This document shows positions 34,423 through 44,449 of a DNA stretch of 64,000 nucleotides, in pieces. The translations under genes and the position numbers were made by a program. The stretch comes from Brachionus plicatilis (Eukaryota > Rotifera > Eurotatoria > Ploima > Brachionidae). Under the pieces are notes generated by a model. That model was not told the DNA's origin and did no database searches. It worked only from the letters and a program-made list of their open reading frames with translations. The number at the start of each line of letters is the position of its first letter. Within the stretch, counting starts at the first letter, position 1. The DNA lies in contig QEOQ01000242.1 in the NCBI GenBank assembly GCA_010279815.1, forward strand, positions 236,475 to 300,474, read 5' to 3'.

Positions 34423-34545
34423 TTAAGCTTCTTCTAGAGTTATTACAGGCTCAACTTCCTCTACATGCTCGGTGTCTATATCTTCAACCCTATCGTTTTG
34501 TTTATCTGTAACGATATGGAATACTTCTACAGAACAATTTGTCAT
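34423..34545 (-). CDS. Small acidic frame, possible last exon or transposon relic
   Basis: A 40-residue frame, MTNCSVEVFHIVTDKQNDRV followed by an acidic end (VEDIDTEHVEEVEPVITLEE). It has coding-like composition in AT-rich DNA. Its phase does not match the PLAT gene acceptor at 31945, so it is not an upstream exon of that gene as it stands. It may be the C-terminus of a decayed transposase. No family recognised. Confidence 0.3.
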   Translation of the reverse strand: MTNCSVEVFHIVTDKQNDRVEDIDTEHVEEVEPVITLEEA

Positions 34546-34559
34546 CTATTTTATTAAGA

Positions 34560-36140
34560 AACGATTCAGATTCCGGATTAATCAGGTTTGGTTTTACTTG
34601 CATTAGTAAAAAACTTAAAAGAGTACTTCACTTCAAAAATGTGCAAAAAAATGCATTCCCTGAAGACTGGATATTTAAAATTTGTAAAAATTTAAGAAAA
34701 TTTTAAACTAAATCCAAATTTTGAAATTAGTAATTGAAAGTGTTGACTAGAAAGCGCAATAGTTAATAAAAAAAGCTCAAAAATCCTATCGCAAAGGAAT
34801 AAAAAAAATTATTTGTGTAAATTTTGATTTTTTTTTGAAAAGCTCAGTTGATTTAAATATTATATTTGAAATTTATTAATTTTCATAAACTGAATTCTTA
34901 TTTTCTAAAGAAAAATGGTAAGAAATTAGTGTTTCAAACAGAAAATTTAAGAACTATCAGCATTTAGTTTGGACGAGGGTTTTTGCCGCATAAAAAAAGA
35001 AAAAAACGCACGAAAAAAAAATTTAAAGTATATAGACAATTCAGCTTAGCATGTTTTTATTTTTTCTAAAAGCAATATAGATTGAAAAAATCATTAAAGC
35101 ATTAAAATAAAAAATTATTGTTCGAAGTCAATTAAAATATGACTGAGATAAAATAAAAGTGTTTGCGGAAAAGACTTTAAAACTGACCCTGAACCTGTTC
35201 GAGTCACTAAAAAACGAAATGTCGGTTCACCGCCAGTAGAGAATCAAAAACAATAACAAACTCGCTGCATAAGGATCCTGAACTAGTTGGTTCTTTACAA
35301 AAGAGGCCTCGTGGTAGTACACTCAAAGCTCAATGAGCTCTAATCATTCAACAGATTTTTTATGATATTTTTTTTATGTAATTTTTGATTTTATATTCGT
35401 TTAAATAATTTTTCTATGCGTTAAAGTAAATTTCATGCTATTCTTAAAAAAAATTTAGGCTGTTAGTGTTTATTTTTTTTTATGCAGAAAAAATTATTTA
35501 TTCATGATAAAAAGGTATTTTTTTATGTATCAAAGGACTTTTCCCATTTAGTTTGCTTAAAAGAAAAAGAGTGTTCTAAAGATTTTTGGTTTATACTGAG
35601 ATAAATTTTGAGGATGTTGAAGAGATTTATTGACAGGCAGGACGTAAGCCTATACCCGATTGATTTGTGGGTAGATCAAAAAAGCAGCATGGATTAGGAC
35701 TCCGTTAAGGAAAAAAATCTTTCAAATTTTTTTGTAGCACGAGATGTTTAAACCACTTTCATCTCAAAAATTGCGGTGTTTAAAAATAATAAAAAAGAAA
35801 AATTATTTTAAAATATAGTCATATAATTTTGATTGCATTTAAAAATTTAATCAATATTAAAAATTGCCGCTTTAGAGAAAATAATCATTTATAACTAAAA
35901 ATTTAATAATAAAAAAACGAAAAATTTGTTAGAAGATGATGTATCAATTCATCGAAAAACTTATTGATATTAATTAATAAAATTATTTAAAACTCATAGA
36001 ATATATTTTGGTAGAAAATATTTCATAGAAATATACTCAAAGAATTTTTTTTCATAGAAATTATGGTAAAAACTCTAAAGATAAAATTAATTTAAATATA
36101 AAATTATTAAATAAAATTGAATAAAATCATAATTAATAAA
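34560..36140. other. Mostly gene-free; two short coding-like patches
   Basis: 35155-35335 and 35600-35700 (plus) are more GC-rich and contain short open pieces (for example LVGSLQKRPRGSTLKAQ then a stop). I cannot assign them to a family. The rest is featureless AT DNA. Confidence 0.35.
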
Positions 36141-36145
36141 AATAA

Positions 36146-36499
36146 TGGCATCTTGAAGTTTAGGATCAAAAAATCAGATCAAATAGTATTTTGTTTATAA
36201 CTTTTGAATGGTACTTGATTAAGTCTCTCTGCAAAATGCTAAATAATGCAAAATACATGCTGAATATTGTGTGAGGCTCTGCAAAAACTCTGCATTTTGC
36301 AGCATAATGCACGCTATTAAAAAGTATTTAATTTGACTGCGCAATTTAAATGCAGAGTTTTTGCAGAGCCTCACACAATATTCAGCATCTATTTTTCATT
36401 ATTTAGCATTTTGCAGAGAGGTTTAATCAAGTACCATTCAAAAGTTATAAAAAAAATACTATTTGATCTGATTTTTTTGATCCTAAATTTCAACATGCC
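36146..36499. repeat. Long inverted repeat (foldback D)
   Basis: Arms of about 150 bp: TGGCATCTTGAAGTTTAGGA outward-left and its complement outward-right. Inside, GCAAAATGCTAAATAATG and GTGTGAGGCTCTGCAAAAAC pair with the opposite arm almost perfectly. The spacer is about 50 bp. Non-coding; a MITE or foldback with recently similar arms. Confidence 0.85.
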
Positions 36500-38440
36500 A
36501 AAAATAATATAAAAAAAATTTAAGATTAAATATTTAATTTTTTAGGAACAAATTTTAAATATATTTACGTTTTATTTACTTTTGAAATAATTTTTTTTTC
36601 AATTAAAATTTTCTTTTTTCGTATATTAAAGGAAAATTCCAAATATTTTTTCAATTTGATGTCAATGAAAAATTAAAAGAGATTATTTAAAAAAAAATGA
36701 CAAATTTTTAAAAATTATTTTTCTATATTTTATCCTTTAAAAAATTTCTATGGACATATCTTGTTGAACTTTATGTTATCTACTTTATGTTAACTATTTA
36801 TTGTTAGATTCATGTTCATCTTAAATTGCCACCTATTTAATATGTTGTCTTTAAAGAAAGGAGTACAAGAAAAAGGAGATTGTAAATCCCAATTCTAAGT
36901 TTTAGATTTAAAAAAGGTATTTATAATAATTTTTTAACAAAAAATCTTTAACTTAAAAAATATTAAATATTAATCAATATTTTGAAATTTTGAAATACAA
37001 AATTTAACTTAAGATAAATTAAGTTTTGATCACATGATCATGATCATGTAATTCAAGTTGCCAAACGAAAACTGGATCTAAACAATCTTCGAAAAATTTA
37101 GATTTTAAAAACGTTTTTGTTCATCTGCTAAAAATAATTTGAATTGTTGTTTGATTAATAAGAAAAAAATAAAATAATATTATTGTAATTAATGTTATAT
37201 TTATATCTCTAATTTATTCTTTATATTTTTTGTTTAATATAAATTTTACTTAATAATTATTTGATTTAAATAGTTCAATCAAGTTTCATCTTCATTTAAA
37301 TATTTTAATTTTAGTTTGATTTAGTAAAAATTAAAACTAAGCAAACTACAAAAGAGTAATTTAATTGTTCAAAAATGATATTGTATTATTTTCTTATTAA
37401 TGAAACAAAAAAATTCAAATTATTTTTAGCAAATGAATAACAGCGTTCTTAAACTTAGAGTTCTTTGAAAATTACAAAGAGTTTAGAAGAATTAGAATTC
37501 TATTGTTTTGTCGAATATAGTTCCTGGAGGCTTTAAGGTTTTATCTATAAATTGTAATAGGAGGTTTGTTTTTTCGATAATTCTAGTATTTTATTTATTG
37601 GAATTTAAAATGAAAAACTTTCTCAAATAGAATTTTTTTTCATTAAGTTTATAAATGCTTTTAAGAATTTTATTCATTTTTTATTTATTTGAAAGTTTAT
37701 CTTTTAAATATTTAATGTCAATATAATAATTAAAAGATTAAATTCAAATCAAATATGAAAAATAAATGTAGAATTTACTTTAAGTAGAAAGAAAAAATGA
37801 AGAAAAAATTTTCTATTTATTTATGTGATTTTATGTACCGAGATAAAGCTTTTTCAGATTTCTTTATCGAGTGCTCTTAGAAATAATCAATGAAAGTTTT
37901 TTAGTTAATTTATATGTAAAATAAACAAAGTTATTTAAAAGTCCCAAAAAAAAGTCCAAGTCCGGACTTTAAATTTTTTTTTTTTTAAAGTTAAAAGAAA
38001 AAATATTTTTAAATAAATTTTTTCAATTTTACTTATTTTTAGTGAAACTTCGCATTACCTTCTAAATGCTTTTATTTTTCAATTATATTTTCATTTCACT
38101 AGTTTTAAACAAACTGCTTTTTGGGTTATTGGATACATTTTAGTATTCATATTGTTATTGATCATCATTGTTCAATGCTTTAAAATAATTAAGTAATTTA
38201 AAGCTTACTTATGTTTAAAAATGAGTCTATTACAAGTATTTTCAATGCATTAAGTAGCATTAAAAATACTCGACGATTAATAAAATTAATTTTTTTAATT
38301 TTGAAAATATGTTTGTAAGAGACTGTATTTATGAATTGAGCGAAAGAAATTTTCGGTATATATCATATTAATACTGAAAGGAAATCATTGCTGAGAAATT
38401 ATAACCTACGAAAAAATTACAATTCTTATTTGAGGAAATT
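36500..38440. other. Gene-free AT stretch with one MITE end
   Basis: No gene seen. 37935-37990 carries TTTAAAAGTCCCAAAAAAAA and CAAGTCCGGACTTT, matching the AAGTC-rich hAT-like MITEs at 28.1 and 58.4 kb, but only one end is recognisable. A weak LINE-endonuclease-like peptide (FKVLSINCNRR) near 37530 is too short to call. Confidence 0.45.
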
Positions 38441-38461
38441 ATTATTTTGAGAAAAATCAAA

Positions 38462-38590
38462 ATTTAAATATGAAGAAAAAGCTATGGATAAGAAAAAATT
38501 AGCTTTTGAAAAAATTCATCTAAGATATGGTGAACATCACAAACCGGCTGCTGTAAACGTTACTGATATTGACGACACAAACGATGATTA
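38462..38590 (+). pseudogene. C-terminal exon or relic, charged helix
   Basis: After an AG the plus strand reads KSKFKYEEKAMDKKKLAFEK then IHLRYGEHHKPAAVNVTDID and an acidic end before a stop at 38588-38590. Such a basic helix with an acidic end follows MADF/Myb-like DNA-binding domains in some Harbinger-type accessory proteins, but no such domain is visible upstream. Composition is coding-like. Could be a host last exon or a transposon relic. Confidence 0.35.
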
Positions 38591-38599
38591 AAATGTGTA

Positions 38600-39950
38600 G
38601 GATTATTTTTTTAGTGATTTTTTCCTAATATAACAACATCTATTTTTTTCCTTCAGTATCAAATAACTTCAGTAATTTTTTCGATAATTTTTTCTTTCAA
38701 TAATAAAGATAAATAATAACATATTCGTAGGTAATAATTTCCTATCGGTAATAATTTGATGTCAATCAAATTTTCGATTTAATTATTTGAAAATATAAAC
38801 AGAAGAAAAATTGGAGTTTGTTTTTGACTGCAAAATTCTGGAAAAATTCTCGCAATAAAATTTTTGTGCTGAGTAAAACCCGGAATCTCCTTTAATTTAT
38901 TTTTTTAAAATTTGTTTATTTATATCAAAAACATATCTTGGGTGTTGATAAAGAAAAACGCAACAAAAAAAATTAAAATTAAAATTAATAAGTTTTAACT
39001 TAAAAAAAAACATAGATATAAGATCAGTTAAGGCGTCTATATAAGCTTGCATTTTTTTAAAGAAATGAGTTTAATCTTTTAAATTTAAAAATTTACCCTT
39101 TTAAACAGACCTCAGATCTTTCTAAATATCTTATTTCGACTCAGCGAAACATAATTATATCAGAGCATCACCAGCCAAAGCCCGAGGTTTCGTCCTAATA
39201 ATGTTTGAATTTTTTCAAAGTCTATTCAATTGGCAAAGGTTAAAATTCACATATAGTGAGTTAAAAAAACAAAAACAAAGAGACAGGCACATACATTTTT
39301 TGTAATTTATTGAAACGTGAAAAAAACATACAGAAATATTGTATAACTGTTAGAAAAACATTAGTCAATTTTTTTAACCAAAGTAAAAAAGTGAATTAAA
39401 ATAGGATTGAATTGTTTAAAGAAAAAATCTAATTCAACTTCAATGCACACAGTGGTCAAAAAATCCATTCTAATTTTTTCCTCATTTATGTCTTTTTAAC
39501 GTTTGAGTAAGCCAAAAAAAATTATAAAAAATAATTAAGTGTTTTTCTCAGATGAAAAATAAACTTATGTTTTTTTCACTATTGAAGAAAAAATTTATGT
39601 TTTTTTAACTTTTTCAAAAAAATAATGCTTAACTTTCTTTAACTTTTATTTTTATCTCTGCTCTAATATGTTCAACTTTCATTTTCATTTTTATGTGGTG
39701 TTTTTTTATTTTCACTTTTTTTATGTGAGATTAATCCTCTTCTTATTCAATTTATTTTTAAAAAATTTAATTGATTTTTTAGTTTTTAATTTCACTAAAA
39801 ATACGATAACAGACCAAAAACCTGAACAATAGAAGCTTTTGTAGGTATTTATGAAATTTTGAAAATTTTAATTAAAAAATTAATTTAATTAAATTTCAAT
39901 AAAAAAATCAATTTAATTAATTTTCAATTAAAAAAATCAATTTTTATAAC
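38600..39950. other. Gene-free stretch
   Basis: AT-rich DNA with one GC-richer island at 39105-39205 (CAGCGAAACATAATTATATC, then CCAGCCAAAGCCCGAGG). The island has no open frame and no second copy in the window. It may be part of an unrecognised SINE or LINE end. Confidence 0.4.
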
Positions 39951-39952
39951 AA

Positions 39953-40379
39953 GTACCGTAATCTCGGGTTTTAATCTGCAGGGTTAAAAACGAAAATTCA
40001 GTTCAAATTCAGTAATTAAACATGTGTTTCGAATTTTTTTCAAAAATAGTTTTTTTGTAATGTTTCATTAAATTTACAAAAAATTTTTTTTTTCCAAAAA
40101 AAAAAGTATATAATGTTTTCAAAAAATTACCACCTGGATTTTATGCGTACCTTTAATTTGAATTTTTTGATTTAAAAGCTTCATTTAGTTCTAAAACTTT
40201 ACAATTTTTTTTACATAATTTATTTGGATTTTTTAAAGGTTCTAGGCGTCGGCTTTCAAATTACAAAAGAAAATTCAACTCAATTTCCGTCCTTAAAACT
40301 GTTTTTGAAAAAAATTCGAAACATTTAAACTGAATTTTCGTTTTTTAATTCTGCTGTTGTATCTTCGAGTATACGGTAC
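39953..40379. repeat. MITE-like inverted repeat, TACCGTA family
   Basis: The left end GTACCGTAATCTCGGGTTTT and the complement of the right end GTACCGTATACTCGAAGATA start alike, and both arms reach AACGAAAATTCAGTT. Matching resumes around CGAATTTTTTTCAAAAA further in. About 427 bp, non-coding. Terminal GTAC on both sides may include a TA target duplication as in Tc1/mariner-like elements. Confidence 0.7.
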
Positions 40380-40702
40380 ATTTAGCTCTGCCTAATTATC
40401 TTTGAATTTTTGGCCATTTTTTGGGTAATTTTGTGGATTTTCAATGAAACCTTTGCTATTTTTAACAAGTCTAATTGATTTTTGCTAAATTAAGTAAACC
40501 TGCTTCTATTTTATCCTTACTCATTTTAATTTATCTAATGCGTTTATTCTTTTTCTTTTACGTGTTTTTTTTTAAAACTAATTTTACTTGAATTTTATTT
40601 TAATTTTAATTAACCTAAAAGACCTAAGCTCGATTCGATACGGAGGAACTAAAAGATAAAAATAAATAACTTAAAGAAGATTTTAGAAAGAGCCGAACAT
40701 AA

Positions 40703-40773
40703 ACAAATACTAAATTAAATTAAATACTAAATTAAACAAATACTAAATTAAACAAATACAAAATTAAATAGTA
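40703..40773. repeat. Short tandem repeat (AAATACTAAATTAAAC)n
   Basis: About four imperfect copies of a 16-bp AT unit. Simple repeat, no coding. Confidence 0.7.
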
Positions 40774-41293
40774 CTAAATTTTATTGTAAATAAACTTTAA
40801 CTTTAAGCAATGTGACGTTTCTTTCTGAATTAAATATTAGGATTCTTTTAATAAATTTAGATTTCTTCAAATTTTCGAGTCAAGTGAAAAACATATAGAG
40901 GCTTGAAAACTTATGTACTATTTGTTTTAATGCTTTTGGATAAGAATGAAACAAGATTAATAGAAAAACTTGGTTAAAGTGCTAACTTTCACTTCGTCAT
41001 TTCTTTTTTCCGAACCGCCCACTTGTTAATAAATCACAACTCGCTTTTTTTAGTGATCAAATACGAAGTATGATAAATGGCTTGTAAAAGACAATAAAAA
41101 AATTTCAAGTGTTTTAATACTCTTTTAAAAAAAATTTTTTTTTTTTAATTTTTCATTAATTTTTATTTAACAAGAAAAAAACAATTAAGCCTACTAAATT
41201 TATTTTTTTTTTACTAATTTTTTACGACTAATCTCTATATATTCTTAAAATTACCAGAATAAAAAAATGTTTTTTTAAATCCATGAGTTCATA

Positions 41294-41505
41294 GCATGGA
41301 AAGACAATGAGATTTAACTATTAAAAACCATTTTCCTTTCTATGGATACGAGTATGTTATAGATTAGATAAATATTAGTTAAAATAAATATTAATTAATT
41401 AAATCATAATTAATTAAAATCGTTATTTAAAATATCAAAAAGTACAGAAAGTACAAAAAAAAACAGAAATAAATTTTACTTTTTAATATTTTGATTGTCT
41501 ATGCC
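41294..41505. repeat. MITE-like repeat shared with 30.7 kb, copy 2
   Basis: The left end GCATGGAAAGACAATGAGAT and the complement of the right end GGCATAGACAATCAAAATAT form imperfect inverted repeats about 210 bp apart. The left half matches 30729-30890 in order. Non-coding. Confidence 0.6.
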
Positions 41506-41645
41506 TCGTTAATAGACTATAATTATTATTTTTATTTATAAAAAAAAAAACAATCAAAAAAACTTCTAAATTCTAATATTTTTTGGCTAATTATTTATAA
41601 AAGATGAACTATCATTAAAGAATAAAATTTAATTATCCAAATTTT

Positions 41646-42188
41646 TGTCACGCCAACAAATGGGTGACACAAGCAAGGATAAATAAAAGAATATTTTATT
41701 TCACTTGCCAGTGAAATAAAAGAGTCGAAACCAAAATCTTCGTTGAATTTTAATAGATTACCAAATTCTTTTGTTTTATTTGACCTGAAACGCTTGAATG
41801 CAGCTTCATCAAAAGTAATTCCTTCTTTGCAGTACCAGGCTAGTGTTCTAAATAATGCCTTAGCACCTCTGAACCTATCACAATCCATTTGAGTTATAAT
41901 GCGGTTATGTTATTATTGGCAGATCGAAAAAATTTTGACCTTCGCCTTAACGAGTGACCGCAACTTCTTTTTGGAAGTGATTTATCCTAACCTATATATT
42001 AGAGTCGGAAAAAGTCCGGTTATACCCTTTAGGTACCACCTGTTAGGGTGTTTACCGCGAACTCAAACTTTCTCTTTGAGTTTTTACTTTTTGGCTGCAA
42101 CCACCGCTGCCACCAATTATGTCACGCCAACAAATGGGTGACACAAGCAAGGATAAATAAAAGAATATTTTATTTCACATGCCAGTGA
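41646..42188 (-). mobile_element. Miniature Ty3/Gypsy element with 69-bp terminal direct repeats
   Basis: 42120-42188 and 41646-41714 are direct repeats differing at one base. On the minus strand the upstream repeat ends GGCGTGACA, and after a few bases comes TTGGTGGCAGCGGTGG, which resembles the primer-binding region of many Gypsy elements. A leader of about 230 bp leads to an ATG at 41888 and a gag-like start (MDCDRFRGAKALFRTLAWYC). That frame runs into the second repeat, and its own stop lies beyond it at 41595. The whole unit is 543 bp. It is either a TRIM-like non-autonomous retroelement with very short LTRs or a deletion product of a full Gypsy element. Confidence 0.6.
41715..41888 (-). 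pseudogene. Gag-like N-terminal fragment
   Basis: About 58 residues from the ATG at 41888: a helix-rich segment with WYCKEGITFDEAAFKRFRSN and FGNLLKFNEDFGFDSF, ending where the downstream 69-bp repeat begins. Position after a Gypsy-type primer-binding site supports gag. No capsid core or zinc knuckle remains. Confidence 0.5.
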
Positions 42189-42300
42189 GTCCAAGAAAAC
42201 ATTATTAAAAAAATTAAAAAAATTATTTTTCAAAGTCCATTAATTTATCTAATTAAATTAATTTTTTTAATTTTCGAAAAAAAAAAAAAAAATTTGTGCA

Positions 42301-42441
42301 GCCTTCTTAATTTAAGTATTTTTTTACTTATTTTTTTTCACTTTCATTTACTTAAATTAATTTTTTTGTCTAAATATTTTTACTTATTGAAAAAAAAAGA
42401 GCAAATTAGCCTTCTTAATTTAAGTATTTTTTTACTTATTT
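42301..42441. repeat. Short direct duplication near a gene end
   Basis: GCCTTCTTAATTTAAGTATT followed by the same T-rich run occurs at 42301-42332 and again at 42409-42441, 108 bp apart. On the minus strand each gives a possible splice acceptor (TTAAATTAAG) downstream of the gene at 42.5-43.2 kb; using the first would close that protein after two more codons. Confidence 0.6.
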
Positions 42442-43184
42442 TAATAGTTATAAAAAGTGATTGTCAACAAAAAAAACACAGTCATAGTCATAAAAACAGG
42501 ACTCTTACTTGGATGAAAGTGGTTGTAATTGTTGTCCCAAAATGGATATCCGATCACATATGTGTGCTTAAAATGTTCCATCAGCTCCTCTTCAGTATAA
42601 TATTTGCTGTAAGTATTCTTGATTCGGTCGTACCATCTCGGATCGAACGAGAACGTAGACGGAGGCTCGGTGCGCAGCTTAGGTATGTTGCGCCGGTAGC
42701 CAAACAAATTATTGTAGCTGATCATGACCCTGAGTTGTTCGCCCTGGTACCGATTGTGTCCGTCCACGCTCTCGGGATGGTGCCCATTGCCACTCTTGTT
42801 CCTTGCCTCCAAATACTTGGCGCCCGGACCTTCCCTGTAGAAGCGGTCGTGCATGCGTCCCGCAATCGACTCCGAGTTGCTCCACATGTCAGTTTTTTTG
42901 AGCAGTTCAGGAACCCCAAAGTTGCTCAGATAGCTGGATACAGACTTGTCCTCGAGGCTGTTATAGGGCGGAATTGCCGAGCCTAGTTTGGGGTTGGCCC
43001 GCGAGTAATCCTGGGATATGTTGCCCACGGCAATGCCATCCAGCTTAAAGGACTTTTCCCGTTGGTACAATTTTTCCAAGGGGGGTGTTGGCGGAGTCCG
43101 ATAGAGTCTGTTGGATTTGATGCGAGGCAAAAGACTTGTGGAATCTGCGGTCCTGGCCGGCCGGTTCGGGTTTGCGTGTGACAT
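42441..43184 (-). CDS. Unrecognised Tyr/Pro-rich protein
   Basis: A strongly coding, GC-richer frame starting MSHANPNRPARTADSTSLLP. Reading through gives 247 residues, but CCAA followed by GTAAGAGT at 42510-42501 is a near-consensus donor. The exon probably ends at 42509 (about 225 residues), because the last 20 residues (hydrophobic, AT-rich) look intronic. The protein is basic and rich in Tyr, Pro, Asn and Arg, with SAIPPYNSLEDKSVSSYL, VPELLKKTDMWSNSESIAGR, FDPRWYDRIKNTY and a Trp/His/Tyr-rich end. It has no signal peptide, membrane segment or enzyme motif. This Tyr/Pro-rich layout is seen in many ciliary or sperm microtubule-associated proteins, but I cannot place it in a named family. The miniature Gypsy element lies just downstream. 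Confidence 0.75.
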   Translation of the reverse strand: MSHANPNRPARTADSTSLLPRIKSNRLYRTPPTPPLEKLYQREKSFKLDGIAVGNISQDYSRANPKLGSAIPPYNSLEDKSVSSYLSNFGVPELLKKTDMWSNSESIAGRMHDRFYREGPGAKYLEARNKSGNGHHPESVDGHNRYQGEQLRVMISYNNLFGYRRNIPKLRTEPPSTFSFDPRWYDRIKNTYSKYYTEEELMEHFKHTYVIGYPFWDNNYNHFHPSKSPVFMTMTVFFLLTITFYNY

Positions 43185-43189
43185 GACAG

Positions 43190-44090
43190 AACTTTTAAAT
43201 AAATTAAAAAAACAGCTAAAAAATTAAAGGTTTGGATATTTAAATCTAGAGAAAAATAAAGTAACTTAGAAACGACAAATTAACCATTGTAAGCCTTGTT
43301 TCTAAACAAAGATTCTCGTGGAATTATTTCATGGATTTAATTGCTATTGCTTTTGTTATTTGTTGATTTCAACTTCAGTGTTATTTTTACTTTAGCCGAT
43401 TAATGGAAAAGAAATAAAGTACACCTTTAAGTTTTTAATTAAAAAGTTTTTTTTTTTTCTAAACATTAGAAGAGAAAGTTAAACAATAAATCTTAATAGA
43501 TCGAGTTTTATTTTTTAATTCTTAAGAACAAACATTTTTTTAAATTGAGCTGTGTTTGCTTCGCGACATCTCGGTGATTAGCTCCGAGGCTTTGAAATTT
43601 TCAAGTTTAGGCACCGAATGTAAACATCATGTAAACTAATTGAAAGTGTGTCTTGATTAATTGAGAAAAAAAATAAATAAAATGATGACTTAATAAAAAA
43701 AATTTCGAAAAAAAATAGACGGTCTCTCAAGAAAACATCTAAGTTATTAGCTTTTTTTTTTGACTGCCAATATTAAAAGGTATCAAAAAAGTTGCTGATA
43801 TTTTTTATTTTAATAATTTACAACCTGGATAATAAATTCTAAATTTTTTTTTATTTTTCAATTTTATAGAAAAAATTTTTCAAAAAATGCTTACCGATTA
43901 ATTCATTGATGAAAGGTGAATTTATGAAAAAAGAGCAATGATTGATAAACAAACAATATAAACTAAGAAAAAAAAAGCAATTTCATTTTTTTTTTTAGAA
44001 AATTTATAAACTAACAAAATGAATGCTGTGACATGAATTTAAATCTTTGGCTTAAATTATTTTTAAAACTCGGATTTTTTCTCGTTGAAA
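43190..44090. other. Upstream region of the 43-kb gene
   Basis: Gene-free. A GC-richer patch at 43555-43620 (TTCGCGACATCTCGGTGATT) holds no frame. No promoter element can be supported. Confidence 0.45.
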
Positions 44091-44096
44091 AAAGTC

Positions 44097-44443
44097 ACTG
44101 TAAATCCTTGTATACTACCCCGGGGTAATAGACTATAAATAGCTATAACCCCCTACCTTTGACTCGAGTAAAGCCCCAGTTTTTTAATTATAAAATTTCT
44201 TTTATATCCCGTGCTAAAAAAAAATTAAATTAAATTCCTTTTTTTTTTTTTTTTTAATTTTTGTAAATTAGTACCGAACTAATCAATTATGAGCCCAGTA
44301 AAAAAATTTATATTTTTTTTGTATTACCACGGGTGTATAGTTTAAAACAAAAAAAAATTCTTAAACGCAAATCATATTTTTAAAATAGAACCCCAGTGAT
44401 TTTTTATTTGAAGCCCATGAGGAAGTTTACAAGGATTTACGGT
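44097..44443. repeat. MITE-like element with 22-bp terminal inverted repeats
   Basis: The left end ACTGTAAATCCTTGTATACT matches the complement of the right end, ACCGTAAATCCTTGTAAACT. The interior is unlike its surroundings: CCCCGGGG at 44119-44126 and several ACCCC/CCCCAGT words. About 347 bp, non-coding. The end sequence resembles but is not identical to the TACCGTA family. Confidence 0.65.
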
Positions 44444-44449
44444 ATATAC

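Noticed and set aside
34423..34545. Upstream exon of the PLAT gene
   Set aside because: It ends with its own stop and its possible donor phase does not match the acceptor at 31945; kept only as a weak separate frame.
37490..37570. LINE endonuclease start (FKVLSINCNRR)
   Set aside because: Only about a dozen residues match and nothing downstream continues the domain.
41899..42141. 80-residue plus-strand open frame
   Set aside because: Antisense to the leader and primer-binding region of the miniature Gypsy element; no domain.
42294..42986. 230-residue plus-strand open frame
   Set aside because: Antisense to the 42.5-43.2 kb gene; its N-terminus is low-complexity Leu/Phe from T-rich DNA and it lacks motifs.
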